In this document: positions 7,843 to 15,869 of the stretch, piece after piece
Numbering within the stretch: position 1 is the first letter of the stretch
How the letters are laid out: every line of letters begins with the position of its first letter
Made by a program: the position numbers and the translations under genes
NCBI GenBank assembly: GCA_021850485.1
Contig: JAJZLY010000007.1
Coordinates: forward strand, 90,973-154,972
Direction: 5' to 3'
DNA: 64,000 bases
Source: Bacillota bacterium
GTDB lineage: Bacteria > Bacillota > Sulfobacillia > JAJZYS01 > JAJZLH01
The notes under the pieces: model-generated
Told to the model about the DNA's origin: nothing
Database searches by the model: none
Seen by the model: the letters and a program-made list of their open reading frames with translations, nothing else

Positions 7843-7964
7843 CCGGCTGGCCTCGCCGACGCATTGCAGCGAAGGCGCATGGTGTCGCCAGATCGCAGCT
7901 ACTGGCTGGGCGGTGGATCCCTTGTCGACGGCAGCTTGCAGCAGGACGACCCCCTCCCCAAGGC

Positions 7965-8786
7965 TCACTGGTCATCGGCGAGCACAGATTCCCTTTGCGG
8001 CTCAGCGCCTTTCACCGCAACGATCAGGAAGCGGTGGCTCTCCACCAAGAAGGGACCTTGTGTGCTCATCTCCCAGTGCAGAGTCTCCAGCACCTGGCGA
8101 TAGCGGCTGACTGAGAAGTCCGCCACCTGCCAGGGCACTGCCTTCAGGTAATAGACCAGCGCCCCGACGTCTTGAAAGCCCGCTGACGTCAGCGCTTCTT
8201 GGGCCTGCACCACGCCCAGTCCCGCTTCTTGCACTTGCTGTTTGGCCCCGGTCAGGGACCACTGGGCGAATTGCCGGGGGCTTCCCAGGCGGCGGTTCAC
8301 GGTCTCAAAATTGCGAGCCCCCACCTGCTGGGTCACGAAGCGGCCTCCCGGTGCCAGCACCCGCGCCACCTCTCGTGCGTCAAACGACTCATGGCGATTG
8401 ATCACCAAGTCCACCGACCCATCGGCCAGCGCAAGCGGGTACACGGCGTCCTGCAGCGGCTGCGGATGCATCGCCTGTGCCGGGATGCCCAAAACCGTCA
8501 CGCCCCACGGTGCCAGCGCTTGGCGGGCCATCTCAATGTTCGGCTCATACGCTTCGGTGGCAACGGTCCGGGCCGGGAGATGCGGGCCCAGGGCAGCCAG
8601 AAACTCTCCGCCGCCGGTACCCATATCGAGCAGGCTGGTCGCCTGCGCCAACATCCCGGTCACAATTTCCTGATAGTCCCACGGGCAAGAAGACTCCCAC
8701 CAGCGGCCCTCGATCCACGAGAAATCCCAACCGCTGAAGGCGGCCGACTCGGCCTCAGCCACCAGCTGATCAAAGGTCTTCGCCAT
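7965..8786 (-). CDS. Class I SAM-dependent methyltransferase
   Basis: A 273-residue protein with a Rossmann methyltransferase core. Motif I is LLDMGTGGGEF (about 52-62), the acidic end of strand 2 is ATEAYEPN, and LALADGSVDLVINRHESF is motif IV. The methyltransferase-11 style VLAPGGRFVTQQVG completes the core. The N-terminal 45 residues are Trp-rich (SGWDFSWIEGRWWE), a pattern common in Firmicutes and actinobacterial methyltransferases of unknown substrate. It begins at ATG 8786 and stands alone between non-coding gaps. Confidence 0.88.
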   Translation of the reverse strand: MAKTFDQLVAEAESAAFSGWDFSWIEGRWWESSCPWDYQEIVTGMLAQATSLLDMGTGGGEFLAALGPHLPARTVATEAYEPNIEMARQALAPWGVTVLGIPAQAMHPQPLQDAVYPLALADGSVDLVINRHESFDAREVARVLAPGGRFVTQQVGARNFETVNRRLGSPRQFAQWSLTGAKQQVQEAGLGVVQAQEALTSAGFQDVGALVYYLKAVPWQVADFSVSRYRQVLETLHWEMSTQGPFLVESHRFLIVAVKGAEPQRESVLADDQ

Positions 8787-9135
8787 GCCCTTAGTCTACA
8801 GCGTTGTGCTGCAGGCTGTGCCTGGTCCACACTCCACCATAACCCGAGCGATCGGATCGCGGGCCAGATCGCTTGCGGACCACACCCTCACGGCGCCCGC
8901 GGAGGCCTCACTTCGAGGTGGCGCACAGAAGAGACGGCTCAGCCCAGCCCGGCCGAGCCAGACCCCAGGTCAGCCGCCTCACCTGCTCGTGGTCTTTGGC
9001 AACGGCCAGATCCGGCTGATGCCCAAGCAGGGTAGCGGTACTAGGGTCCTACCCTCTTAGCGTCGGCCCGGCGTTGCCCCGTGCGCCCGCGGCCGATCAG
9101 ACCAGATGCGGCTGGCTCGACAAAGACCCTATCAA
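8787..9135. other. 349-bp stretch without a supportable gene
   Basis: Both flanking genes are minus-strand methyltransferases. Reading frames here lack ribosome binding sites and conserved motifs. GGGTAG...CTACCC can pair around 9028-9055 but has no T-tract. One minus-strand frame (about 8930-9030) looks mildly protein-like but is closed by stops, so a decayed gene is possible but unproven. Confidence 0.3.
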
Positions 9136-9867
9136 TCAGCGCCCATAGACAGAAACAGCGTTACGGCTGGAAGAGGCAAACGGCTGTTTGTCCCAGCCCG
9201 CCCAGCGCTCCTTCAGACGTAGTCCGGCGATGCGCGCCATCAGATCTAGCTCGCTGGGCCAGATGTAGCGGGTGACGATTGGGTACAGGCGCACCCCTTG
9301 CGCCGACAGGACCACGTGGCTTTCCTCAAGTTGCTGAGTCAGCGGGTCGTAGCGGCCCACATCCAACGTCACCTCTCGCGTACTAATCTGCTCGGCGTCC
9401 ACGTACTGGCCGTCGCGCAGCTGGCTGAGGTAGGTCGGAACCAGGGTCTCCACAACGAAGCACCCGCCTTCGCTGAGATGGCTCGCCACATTCACAAAGC
9501 AACGCACCTGATCGTCTTGAGTCAACAGGTTGAAGATCGTGTTGTAAACCAGGTAGATCAGAGGGTATGTGCCATCGACCGGCACGTCCGCAAAGTCGCC
9601 CATGGTGATCGACAGTCTCTCACCGCCAGGCTTGGCGCGAAGCTTCTTGACCATTGGCTCGGACAGATCGACGCCATCGACCCGGATGCCCTGGGCGGCG
9701 AGAGGCAACGCGATGCGTCCGGTGCCGATGGCCAGTTCCAATGCCGGTCCGCCGCCAGCCAGGGCGGCCAGGAAGCTAACGGTCGACGTCTCGTCCCCCC
9801 GCGGCTCGTCGTCGTAGATGGCAGCGCCGTCCTCGTCGAAGCTGTCCATCGGCTTGTAGTCTTTCAT
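9136..9867 (-). CDS. Class I SAM-dependent methyltransferase
   Basis: A 243-residue methyltransferase. Motif I is ALELAIGTGRIALPLA (about 42-57), followed by GVDLSEPMV (motif post-I) and YPLIYLVYNTIFNLLTQ (motif IV region). The N-terminus, with PMDSFDEDGAAIYDD, is typical of a widespread family of small-molecule methyltransferases. Substrate unknown. Start choice: ATG 9867 or ATG 9879, neither with a clear ribosome binding site; the much longer upstream frame (to 10050) overlaps non-coding DNA and is rejected. It is divergent from the alkylation-repair genes. Confidence 0.85.
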   Translation of the reverse strand: MKDYKPMDSFDEDGAAIYDDEPRGDETSTVSFLAALAGGGPALELAIGTGRIALPLAAQGIRVDGVDLSEPMVKKLRAKPGGERLSITMGDFADVPVDGTYPLIYLVYNTIFNLLTQDDQVRCFVNVASHLSEGGCFVVETLVPTYLSQLRDGQYVDAEQISTREVTLDVGRYDPLTQQLEESHVVLSAQGVRLYPIVTRYIWPSELDLMARIAGLRLKERWAGWDKQPFASSSRNAVSVYGR

Positions 9868-10105
9868 GTCGCTGACCATACTACGGCAGATCGGACGGCA
9901 CAACAGACCGCAGCTGTGCGGCGGTGCCTGACAGCCCACAGGGGCGTCGTGACGGTCACCTCCGGGCTCTGTCCAGTGCGGTGGCTCGACTCGTGCTTTT
10001 CGGTCGCATGTCGAGGTGCGTCGCCCACGGGGGCTAGCATCTTCTTGCAATGTTCATGACCGAAATCCGCCAGCACGATGTGCCTCAGCCTGATATGGTG
10101 GCGCT

Positions 10106-11629
10106 ATGCTCGATCATGACATTTGCTACCGGGCGGTCCAAAGCAGAGATGCTCGCTTTGACGGCATGTTCTTCACCGCGGTGCGCACCACCGGCATCTA
10201 CTGCCGGCCGAGTTGTGGTGCCAGGACGCCGCTGCGTGACCATGTGCACTTCTATCCGACGGCCGCGGCGGCTCAGCAGGCTGGATACAGGGCCTGTAAG
10301 CGGTGCCGTCCGGATGCCACCCCCAACTCTCCGGAATGGAACAGCCGGTCCGACGTCGTGGGCCGGGCGATGCGCCTGATCGCCGACGGCGTCGTCGATC
10401 GCGAGGGCGTGGCCGGACTCGCCAAGCGGCTGTCCTACAGCCCCAGGCAGGTCAACCGTCAACTTTTGGCGGAACTGGGCGCCGGCCCTCAGGCCTTAGC
10501 CCGGGCCCAACGCAGCCGCACCGCCCGCATCTTGCTGGAGACAACGGCTCGCCCGATGACGGACGTGGCATTCGCAGCGGGATTTCGCAGTGTGCGCCAG
10601 TTCAACGAAACCATCCGGGCTGTGTATGCGCTCACGCCCAGTGCCGTACGCTCTCGGGTGCACCCCCGCACGGCCGCTCCCCAAGGCCCGAGCGCCGATG
10701 TGATCCGACTTCGGCTGCCCTATCGGCCGCCGCTCGATTTCCGGGGTCTCTTGGAGTTCCTGGCGGCCCGGGCTATCCCCGGCGTCGAGGAATGCACTAG
10801 CGACACCTACAGACGGGTGTTGGCTCTGCCACACCAGCTGGCCGTTGTATCTCTGCAGGCACCCCAACGGTCGCTCCAGACAACGCCATCGGTCCGTTCG
10901 CCCTACATCGATTGCGCGATCCGCTTGCAAGACTTGCGCGACCTAACCGCCGCCGTGCAGCGCTGCCGCCGGCTGCTCGACCTGGACTCTGATCCGCAGG
11001 CCGTCGCCGCCGTGCTGATGGGTGATGCCCGCTTGGCTCCGCTCGTCGCTGCCAACCCGGGCCGCCGGGTAGTAGGTCACGTCGATGAGCATGAACTGGC
11101 GGTGCGAGCGGTGCTCGGCCAGCAGGTCTCGATCGCCGCCGCTCGCTCGCTTGCCGGCAAACTCTCCGTCCGCTATGGCGAAGCTCTGCCTGCTGCCGAC
11201 GGCACGCTCACCCATGCCTTTCCGACGGCCGCGGCCTTGGCCGCGGCGGCGCCGCTGGATCTGCCCATGCCGAATGCCCGCCGGCAGGCGTTAGGCGCCC
11301 TGATCGCGGCGCTGGCCGAGGGCAGGATCAGACTCGATGCCGGTGCCGACCGCGACGCGGTGTCAGCGCAGCTAGAAGAGTTGCCTGGGATCGGTCCTTG
11401 GACTGTCGCCTACATTCGCATGCGTTCGCTGTCTGATCCGGACGCCTTCTTGGCGACCGACTTGGGCCTGCGGCAGGCCATGGCCAAGCTCGGCCTGCCC
11501 ACCGGCCGTAAGGAGGTGTTGGCCCTGGCCGACAAGTGGCGACCGTGGCGAGCCTACGCCCAGCAATACCTGTGGGCCGTGACCGGGACCAGGTTAGCGC
11601 CTCAGTCGTCTGATGGTGTGCGAGCGTAG
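10106..11629 (+). CDS. Ada-AlkA fusion: methyl-responsive activator and 3-methyladenine DNA glycosylase
   Basis: A 507-residue adaptive-response protein. Domain 1 (about 1-75) is the Ada zinc domain with Cys33, Cys37, Cys64 and Cys67; the first is equivalent to the methyl-phosphotriester acceptor. Domain 2 (about 84-170) is an AraC-type double helix-turn-helix. Domain 3 (about 185-290) is the AlkA N-terminal fold, and domain 4 is the HhH-GPD glycosylase with LPGIGPWTVAYIRMR and the catalytic Asp in FLATDLGL. It lacks the C-terminal O6-methyltransferase of E. coli Ada, which is encoded by the next gene. Methylated protein would activate its own operon and remove 3-alkyladenine from DNA. This architecture is known in other bacteria. 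Confidence 0.93.
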   Translation: MLDHDICYRAVQSRDARFDGMFFTAVRTTGIYCRPSCGARTPLRDHVHFYPTAAAAQQAGYRACKRCRPDATPNSPEWNSRSDVVGRAMRLIADGVVDREGVAGLAKRLSYSPRQVNRQLLAELGAGPQALARAQRSRTARILLETTARPMTDVAFAAGFRSVRQFNETIRAVYALTPSAVRSRVHPRTAAPQGPSADVIRLRLPYRPPLDFRGLLEFLAARAIPGVEECTSDTYRRVLALPHQLAVVSLQAPQRSLQTTPSVRSPYIDCAIRLQDLRDLTAAVQRCRRLLDLDSDPQAVAAVLMGDARLAPLVAANPGRRVVGHVDEHELAVRAVLGQQVSIAAARSLAGKLSVRYGEALPAADGTLTHAFPTAAALAAAAPLDLPMPNARRQALGALIAALAEGRIRLDAGADRDAVSAQLEELPGIGPWTVAYIRMRSLSDPDAFLATDLGLRQAMAKLGLPTGRKEVLALADKWRPWRAYAQQYLWAVTGTRLAPQSSDGVRA

Positions 11630-11680
11630 GCCGCAGATCGTCTCGCCCCAGTCTCATGTCAGCACAGCGAGGTGACGGCA

Positions 11681-12217
11681 GTGTCAGTACATATCGATCT
11701 TGTCGACGAGACAGAATTGGCCAGCCCTGCGGCCAGGAGCCGATTTTACGCCACGGTGGCGAGTCCGGTCGGGGAGTTGCTCCTGCTCTCCGACGGGGTC
11801 GCGCTGACTGGGCTCTACATGTCTGCAAACCGGTTTTCGCCCCAGATCTCAGCCGCCATGCGCCAGGACCGGGCCCCTTTTGGCGAGGCGCTCCGTCAGC
11901 TTAGGGCCTACTTCGACCATCAGCTGACCGCCTTCGAGCTGCCCATCGCGCCCTACGGCACCCCGTTCCAGCGACGGGTCTGGCAAGCGCTGTTGGCGAT
12001 TCCCTATGGCCAGACCACAAGCTACGGACAACTGGCTCACCTCCTGGGCGATGCCAGAGCGGGGCGCGCCGTCGGGCACGCCAACGCGAGAAACCCGCTC
12101 GCCCTGATCGTGCCCTGCCACCGGGTGATCAGTTCGTCTGGCCGGCTGACCGGCTATGCCGGCGGCGTAGAGCAAAAGCAGTGGCTGCTGGCCCACGAGG
12201 CGGTCGCAGCGCGATGA
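11681..12217 (+). CDS. ogt: Methylated-DNA--[protein]-cysteine S-methyltransferase
   Basis: A suicide repair enzyme of 178 residues that removes O6-alkyl groups from guanine. The acceptor is Cys146 in the signature IVPCHRVI, and the DNA-binding helix and asparagine hinge (RAVGHANARNP) precede it. The N-terminal domain is the usual Ogt/MGMT ribonuclease-like fold. GTG 11681 is preferred because GAGGTGA lies 5-6 bp upstream; GTG 11672 in the same frame would overlap that site. It lies 51 bp after the Ada-AlkA gene on the same strand, so it is almost certainly part of the same alkylation response. Confidence 0.93.
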   Translation: MSVHIDLVDETELASPAARSRFYATVASPVGELLLLSDGVALTGLYMSANRFSPQISAAMRQDRAPFGEALRQLRAYFDHQLTAFELPIAPYGTPFQRRVWQALLAIPYGQTTSYGQLAHLLGDARAGRAVGHANARNPLALIVPCHRVISSSGRLTGYAGGVEQKQWLLAHEAVAAR

Positions 12218-12221
12218 CGAC

Positions 12222-12240
12222 CATCGCTGTTGCAGCGATG
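12222..12240 (+). other. Perfect 8-bp hairpin without T-tract
   Basis: CATCGCTG-TTG-CAGCGATG lies just after the ogt stop and 40 bp before the EamA gene. With no following U-run it is more likely an RNA stability or attenuating hairpin than a terminator. Confidence 0.35.
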
Positions 12241-12279
12241 CCAGCACCAAGCACCGGCACCGGCACTTTCGACTAAGGC

Positions 12280-13188
12280 ATGCGTAAGCTCACCTGGCCC
12301 ACGCAGTTGGCCCTGTTGGTCATGATCTGGGGATTTTCGTTCTTCTTCATCAAGGTCGGCGATCAGGGGCTTTCCCCGCTGCTGGTGGTATTTGGGCGGA
12401 TGGCCTTTGGCGCCGGCACGATCTGGATCGTGATGGCTATCCGCAAGGAGCGCCTGCCACGCCAGTGGCGAGTGTGGGGTCAGATGGCTGTGATCGCCTT
12501 GTTGTTCAACGCCGCGCCGTACGCCCTGTTTGCCTATGGCGAGCTGCGAGTGTCCTCTGTGCTGGCCGGTATCCTCAACGCCACCACGCCGCTGATGGTC
12601 GCGCCGCTCGCCATGCTCCTGTTGCCCGATGAGCCGCCGACCGCCAGCCGGCTGAGCGGCCTGCTGATCGGTTTCGTGGGCGTCTTAGTGGTGCTCGGGG
12701 TGTGGACCGGCTTAGGCGGCGGGCAGGCGGCGGGCAGTCTGATGTGCCTTGGCGCTGCCCTGTGCTACGCCATAGCCACCATCCTCGCCCGCCGCCTGCT
12801 AACAGGCCGGCAAGACGGTGTCATCGCCCTGGCCACCTGTCAACTGATCTGCGGCACGCTCGAGGTGGCCATTTTCTTGCCGTTTTTCGCCCGTCTGCCA
12901 ACCAGCCTGCCAGTCGGCCCGATCGCCAGCGTCCTGGCGCTGGGCGTGCTGGGCACCGGCATTGCCTTCATTCTTCAGTACGCCATCATCCGCGAGGCGG
13001 GTGCCATCATGGCGTCGATGGTCACCTATCTGATCCCCATCGTCTCCACCTTGGCCGGCGTGGTCCTGCTCGGCGAGGTGATGACCTGGAACGAACCGCT
13101 GGGTGCGGTGGTGGTCATGGGCGGCGTTGTGATCTCACAGGGTACGATGCAAAGGCTCCGCCAGCGCCGTCTCTCAGGCTTGCCCTAG
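12280..13188 (+). CDS. EamA/DMT family transporter
   Basis: A 302-residue inner-membrane protein with about ten hydrophobic segments arranged as two EamA repeats (about 8-135 and 150-290). The second repeat ends in the typical MVTYLIPIVSTLAGVVLLGE motif near residue 265. Relatives such as YdcZ, RhaT-like and RhtA export metabolites or amino acids; the substrate here cannot be told. The start ATG is preceded by CTAAGG with short spacing. It follows the DNA-repair pair on the same strand but is separated by a hairpin, so cotranscription is possible but not certain. A convergent SIS gene follows. Confidence 0.88.
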   Translation: MRKLTWPTQLALLVMIWGFSFFFIKVGDQGLSPLLVVFGRMAFGAGTIWIVMAIRKERLPRQWRVWGQMAVIALLFNAAPYALFAYGELRVSSVLAGILNATTPLMVAPLAMLLLPDEPPTASRLSGLLIGFVGVLVVLGVWTGLGGGQAAGSLMCLGAALCYAIATILARRLLTGRQDGVIALATCQLICGTLEVAIFLPFFARLPTSLPVGPIASVLALGVLGTGIAFILQYAIIREAGAIMASMVTYLIPIVSTLAGVVLLGEVMTWNEPLGAVVVMGGVVISQGTMQRLRQRRLSGLP

Positions 13189-13363
13189 AAGCCGCCCAGG
13201 GCGCCAGCACCTGAGTGAGCACAGCCAGCCCATACCGTCTCCACGGGCTGTGATCTTGAAGCGCACCGCAGACGAGGGTGCGCCTTTGGATCTTGGCTGG
13301 GCCGTCCGCAACCGTCTTTGCCAATCGCATCGCGGTCGTCGACAGCGGGAATCGGTGCACCGT

Positions 13364-13395
13364 GGTGCGCTTAGCGGTGCGCCTAGCGGTGCAGC
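13364..13395. repeat. Imperfect 12-bp tandem repeat spanning a stop codon
   Basis: GGTGCGCTTAGC, GGTGCGCCTAGC and a partial third copy GGTGCAGC stand in tandem on the plus strand. On the minus strand the copies provide the TAG stop of the SIS gene and, 12 nt later, an in-frame TAA, so the 3' end has been locally duplicated. Confidence 0.5.
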
Positions 13396-14411
13396 TGACG
13401 TGCTTTCAGGTACTTCGGATCCTCCCGCCGCAACAGATCTGGATTGGTGCCCCTCTGGATAGCTGCGCCCAGGGTGATCAGGTGCATGGCGTAAAGCGCC
13501 AGCCAGGGAAAGAGCACTTCTGCCCCGCTGTCCGAGCCCAGGCCGACAGCTGCCGGATCCACCACCTTGCCCTGAAAGCCTACTGTCCGCCTGACCAGTT
13601 CGAATTCGGCTGCCCGCCGCTGGTCGCTCTTGGCGCTGAGCAGCGCGACCACCGCCGTGTCCGGGTTGGTGAGCGGAATGTAGCCATGGAAGAAGGTCTC
13701 AAAGGGGATGGCCAGGGCTGGTAGGTAGGCGGCTTCGGCCAGCTTCAGCGACCCCTCCTCGGCCACCGGCCAGACCCGGTCGGAGGCCACCAGCAAGGCA
13801 TGCGTAACCTGCGTCCAGTTGATCCACTCGGCGATCTCCTGGCGTCTGGCGTACAGTGCCTCCAGACCGCTGGCCAGGCGAGCGCGATCGGGCTGCAACA
13901 CGCTGCCTGATGTACCGCGCCGGCGGTCGCTGCTGGCCGCCACTTCCAGCGCCAAAAGACTAAGTACCATCACACTGACCGTATGACACAGCGACTGATC
14001 CTCGCCAAAGCCGTTGTCCACCACCACGCTCGCCAAGGACGCCGCCTCAGATTCCGGGTGACCGGTGATCAGCACCACCTGGTCCCCTTGCCGCTGGCGT
14101 CGGCGCATCAGCTCCAGGACCGTCTTGGTCTGACCGCTCTGGGTCAAGACCACCAACAAATCCTCATTGGACAGCGGCACCGCCTCCGTCAGCAGATCGC
14201 CCGCTTCCTGGCAGCCGACCGGGAATCCTTGAGCCTGAAGGTGCGTGGCGGCCAGATGGGCGGCGAAATACGAACTGCCGCAACCGGCCAACACCAGACG
14301 ACGAAACGGGCGCAACCCCTGATCGCGCAACTGCGTGCGCACCCGGTCTGGAGCGGCTAGCGACGCCACCAGCTTGGGTGTGAGACCGAGCTCGACTTCC
14401 ATCCGACTCAT
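13383..14411 (-). CDS. SIS-domain sugar isomerase-like protein
   Basis: A 342-residue cytosolic protein with two SIS domains and no glutaminase domain. The first has LVLAGCGSSYFAAHLA (about 39-54) and LLVVLTQSGQTKTVLEL (about 85-101); the second has VAEEGSLKLAEAAYLPA and a HGYIPL element, resembling the isomerase half of GlmS, AgaS or FrlB. It probably interconverts or deaminates an aldose/ketose phosphate or amino sugar phosphate. ATG 14411 has an AGGAGGG site. It is the last gene of a packed minus-strand run with a thioesterase and two nitrilase-fold proteins, a context not typical for GlmS-like enzymes. Confidence 0.88.
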   Translation of the reverse strand: MSRMEVELGLTPKLVASLAAPDRVRTQLRDQGLRPFRRLVLAGCGSSYFAAHLAATHLQAQGFPVGCQEAGDLLTEAVPLSNEDLLVVLTQSGQTKTVLELMRRRQRQGDQVVLITGHPESEAASLASVVVDNGFGEDQSLCHTVSVMVLSLLALEVAASSDRRRGTSGSVLQPDRARLASGLEALYARRQEIAEWINWTQVTHALLVASDRVWPVAEEGSLKLAEAAYLPALAIPFETFFHGYIPLTNPDTAVVALLSAKSDQRRAAEFELVRRTVGFQGKVVDPAAVGLGSDSGAEVLFPWLALYAMHLITLGAAIQRGTNPDLLRREDPKYLKARQLHR

Positions 14412-14416
14412 CTGCT

Positions 14417-14815
14417 TCAGCCCTCCTGCCGTCTCGCCAGAAACGTGCCCTCGGCCTCGGCCAGGATCTCCTCACCGTGACATAGGCGAGATTTAGCCCT
14501 ACCCAGCCGGCGGTGCAGCTGGATGCGCTCTGCTGTCAGCGAGAGCTCCACGCCGAGCGGCACCGGTTTCAGGAAGCGAACCGTCATCTGGGCGGTCATG
14601 CCTCGCCAGCCCTCCTCGGCCAGCGCGTAAAACATGGCTTCGTCCAGCAAGGCGCTGACCACGCCGCCGTGCGCCACCTGCCGCCAGCCCTGCACCAACT
14701 CCGGCAGCACCAGGTGAGCACTGCAGCGGCCGCCGTCCACCGTAAAATGCACCTGCAGACCGATCGGGTTGTCCGCACCACAGATCAGACAGCCCCGGTC
14801 ATCGACGAGTTGCAC
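14417..14815 (-). CDS. PaaI-type hotdog thioesterase
   Basis: A 132-residue hotdog-fold protein. HGGVVSALLDEAM (49-61) is the conserved active-site helix of PaaI/YbgC-like acyl-CoA thioesterases, and a CLICG motif (Cys9, Cys12) followed by NPIGLQ marks the N-terminal form with a CxxC. It is likely to hydrolyse an acyl or aryl thioester. GTG 14815 is preceded by GAGGAGGGG, so the longer frame to 14923 is rejected. The start overlaps the 3' end of the upstream nitrilase gene by 17 nt, and the SIS gene begins 5 nt after its stop, indicating one transcript. Confidence 0.9.
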   Translation of the reverse strand: MQLVDDRGCLICGADNPIGLQVHFTVDGGRCSAHLVLPELVQGWRQVAHGGVVSALLDEAMFYALAEEGWRGMTAQMTVRFLKPVPLGVELSLTAERIQLHRRLGRAKSRLCHGEEILAEAEGTFLARRQEG

Positions 14816-15869
14816 CGCTCGCCCCTCCTCGCCAGAATCCGCGGTAAATCGCCGGAAAGTAGGCCCGAATGAAGGCGGCGTTGGCCCGGATCGGCTCCTC
14901 CTTGCGAAAGGCGCGCAGCGCATCCATGTCCAGATCGGCCAGCACGATCTCCTCGTCGTCGGACAGCGCCTGAGCCAAGACCCCGTCTCCAGTCGGCGTC
15001 AGATCCAACGGCGCGTAGATGCCACTGCGGCCGGTGAAGGTCAGATCCAAGGCGCTGCCCACCATGCAGGACTGGATACCGTAGACGCCGCTCTCCTGCA
15101 CCCTCGGCCACAACCCGCGCAGGGACTTGAACGGGTTGCCCGAGGGGTCTGGATCGGCCACGGGCAGGCAGACCACCTCCGCGCCCTCGGCGCTCAGGAT
15201 GCGAAACGTTTCGAAGTAGGTGGCATCCATACAGATCGGCTGGGCCACCCGCCCGATCGGCGTGTCCAAGACGACCAGTTCGTCGCCTGCGGCAAAGCCC
15301 CACTCGGCTTCCAGCGGCAGCAGGTGGCACTTGAGTTGGGTGCCCATCAGTTGGCCGCGCGGTCCAAACAAATAGGCGATGTTGTACACGCGCCCGTCAC
15401 GGCTCATCACCGGCATCGATCCGGCCTGAATCATCATGCCGTAGTCGCGGGCCAGGCGGCTGAATACCGACAAGTAGATCCGCTCCGCCGACTTGCCGAC
15501 CAGCTCCACGATGCTGGAGACACTGAGATCCGGGCCAATGCGGGCCAGTGCCTCCTCCATCGACCCCGTGGCAGTGATCCGCTCGAAGCGGGGCAAGATG
15601 CCAAACAGCATCATGCCCACATCCTCCGGGAAGACGACCAGTTCCGCGCCGCCGGCAGCAGCCTGGTTCACCAGTTGCGATACCGTACGGGCGAAGGCGC
15701 CGGCCGAGGTCAGAAAGCGAAAGCGCATCTGGACGGCAGCCACCCGCACCACGCCCACCCGCGGCGTGGCGACGGCGCCCCGCTTCGGCCGACCCAGCGC
15801 CCGGTGCGCCTTGCCCGGACGCGAAGCCAGCCACAGGCGAAAGCGCACCATCCACAGGTCAAAGCTCAT
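14799..15869 (-). CDS. Carbon-nitrogen hydrolase (nitrilase superfamily), catalytically intact
   Basis: A 356-residue member of the nitrilase/amidase superfamily with the full Glu-Lys-Cys triad: Glu82 in VVFPEDVG, Lys180 in TQLKCHLL and Cys213 in PICMDATYF. It acts on a C-N bond (nitrile, amide or carbamoyl group) of unknown substrate. A basic N-terminal stretch of about 35 residues precedes the domain. The start codon overlaps the stop of the upstream gene (ATGA), which encodes a second, triad-less nitrilase homologue, so the two are translationally coupled and may form a mixed assembly. A thioesterase overlaps its end. Confidence 0.9.
   Translation of the reverse strand: MSFDLWMVRFRLWLASRPGKAHRALGRPKRGAVATPRVGVVRVAAVQMRFRFLTSAGAFARTVSQLVNQAAAGGAELVVFPEDVGMMLFGILPRFERITATGSMEEALARIGPDLSVSSIVELVGKSAERIYLSVFSRLARDYGMMIQAGSMPVMSRDGRVYNIAYLFGPRGQLMGTQLKCHLLPLEAEWGFAAGDELVVLDTPIGRVAQPICMDATYFETFRILSAEGAEVVCLPVADPDPSGNPFKSLRGLWPRVQESGVYGIQSCMVGSALDLTFTGRSGIYAPLDLTPTGDGVLAQALSDDEEIVLADLDMDALRAFRKEEPIRANAAFIRAYFPAIYRGFWRGGASGATRR

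Noticed and set aside
8787-9060. A 91-codon plus-strand frame in the 349-bp gap
   Set aside because: No ribosome binding site, overlaps the start of the opposite methyltransferase and has no motif.
9298-10059. A 253-codon plus-strand frame opposite the second methyltransferase
   Set aside because: No motif and no start site; the minus strand carries methyltransferase motif I.
13220-13252. CACAGCC/GGCTGTG inverted repeat as terminator of the EamA gene
   Set aside because: The loop is 19 nt and there is no U-run; the pairing is weak evidence for termination.
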